The position numbers and the translations under genes are program-made. A stretch of 64,000 bases of DNA from Perca fluviatilis. Lineage: Eukaryota > Chordata > Actinopteri > Perciformes > Percidae. The stretch covers positions 18,458,005-18,522,004 of the forward strand of contig NC_053115.1 in assembly GCF_010015445.1 (NCBI RefSeq), written 5' to 3'. Position 1 is the first letter of the stretch, and every line of letters starts with the position of its first letter. Below are positions 63,941-64,000 of this stretch, one piece after another. The notes beneath the pieces are model-generated. The model did no database searches, was not told the DNA's origin, and worked only from the letters and a program-made list of their open reading frames with translations.

Positions 63941-64000
63941 GTGAGATAATGGGGATGAAACGATGTGTGTTTGAACGGTGTGGTCGTTAGCCGCGTAGCT

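Overview
This is a 64-kb piece of nuclear DNA from a ray-finned (teleost, probably percomorph) fish. Evidence: intron-containing vertebrate genes with consensus GT/AG splice sites, dense hAT, Tc1, pogo, L2, L1, gypsy/ERV-like and MITE repeats, tRNA-derived SINEs, and long AT-rich and CA-type microsatellites. There are no operons, phage genes or CRISPR arrays.

Five host genes can be assembled exon by exon. (1) On the minus strand, 27286 down to 10412, is an SLC6 sodium/chloride-coupled transporter closest to the GABA/taurine/betaine group (GAT2/SLC6A13-like). Twelve coding exons with matching phases give 499 codons; the last ~100 residues were not found. (2) On the minus strand, 48174 to 42810, is frs3, a complete five-exon FGF-receptor substrate of 619 residues, with a 5' UTR exon at 48326-48451 holding a small uORF. 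(3) On the plus strand, 58523-59253, is tspo (161 residues). (4) On the minus strand, 62470-60124, is uqcc2 (128 residues), tail-to-tail with tspo. (5) On the plus strand, 63843-63940, is the first coding exon of tomm6, which runs off the window. FRS3, TOMM6 and UQCC2 (and TSPO2) are all on human 6p21, so this looks like an old conserved linkage block. frs3 acts in FGF/NGF receptor signalling; tspo, uqcc2 and tomm6 are small mitochondrial proteins.

Layout: 1-9 kb is layered transposon debris, including a gypsy-like LTR element holding a hAT inside a hAT, and a coding-capable minisatellite cascade. 10-28 kb is the SLC6 gene, its introns carrying pogo, L2, L1 and MITE insertions. 28.7-35.3 kb is a nest: a DNA transposon contains an LTR retroelement, which contains both a hAT and a captured, intronless hnRNP A/B coding sequence. 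35.3-42.8 kb is AT-rich, repeat-poor noncoding DNA downstream of frs3. 42.8-50.5 kb is frs3 and its 5' region; 50.6-58.4 kb is intergenic repeats; 58.5-64 kb is tspo, uqcc2, a LINE relic and tomm6.

The most unusual item is the LTR element at 29323-34214. The place where pol should be is occupied by a two-RRM hnRNP A/B sequence joined in frame to an element-derived segment, which resembles retroviral transduction of a cellular mRNA. All family assignments rest on reading by eye; no database search was run.
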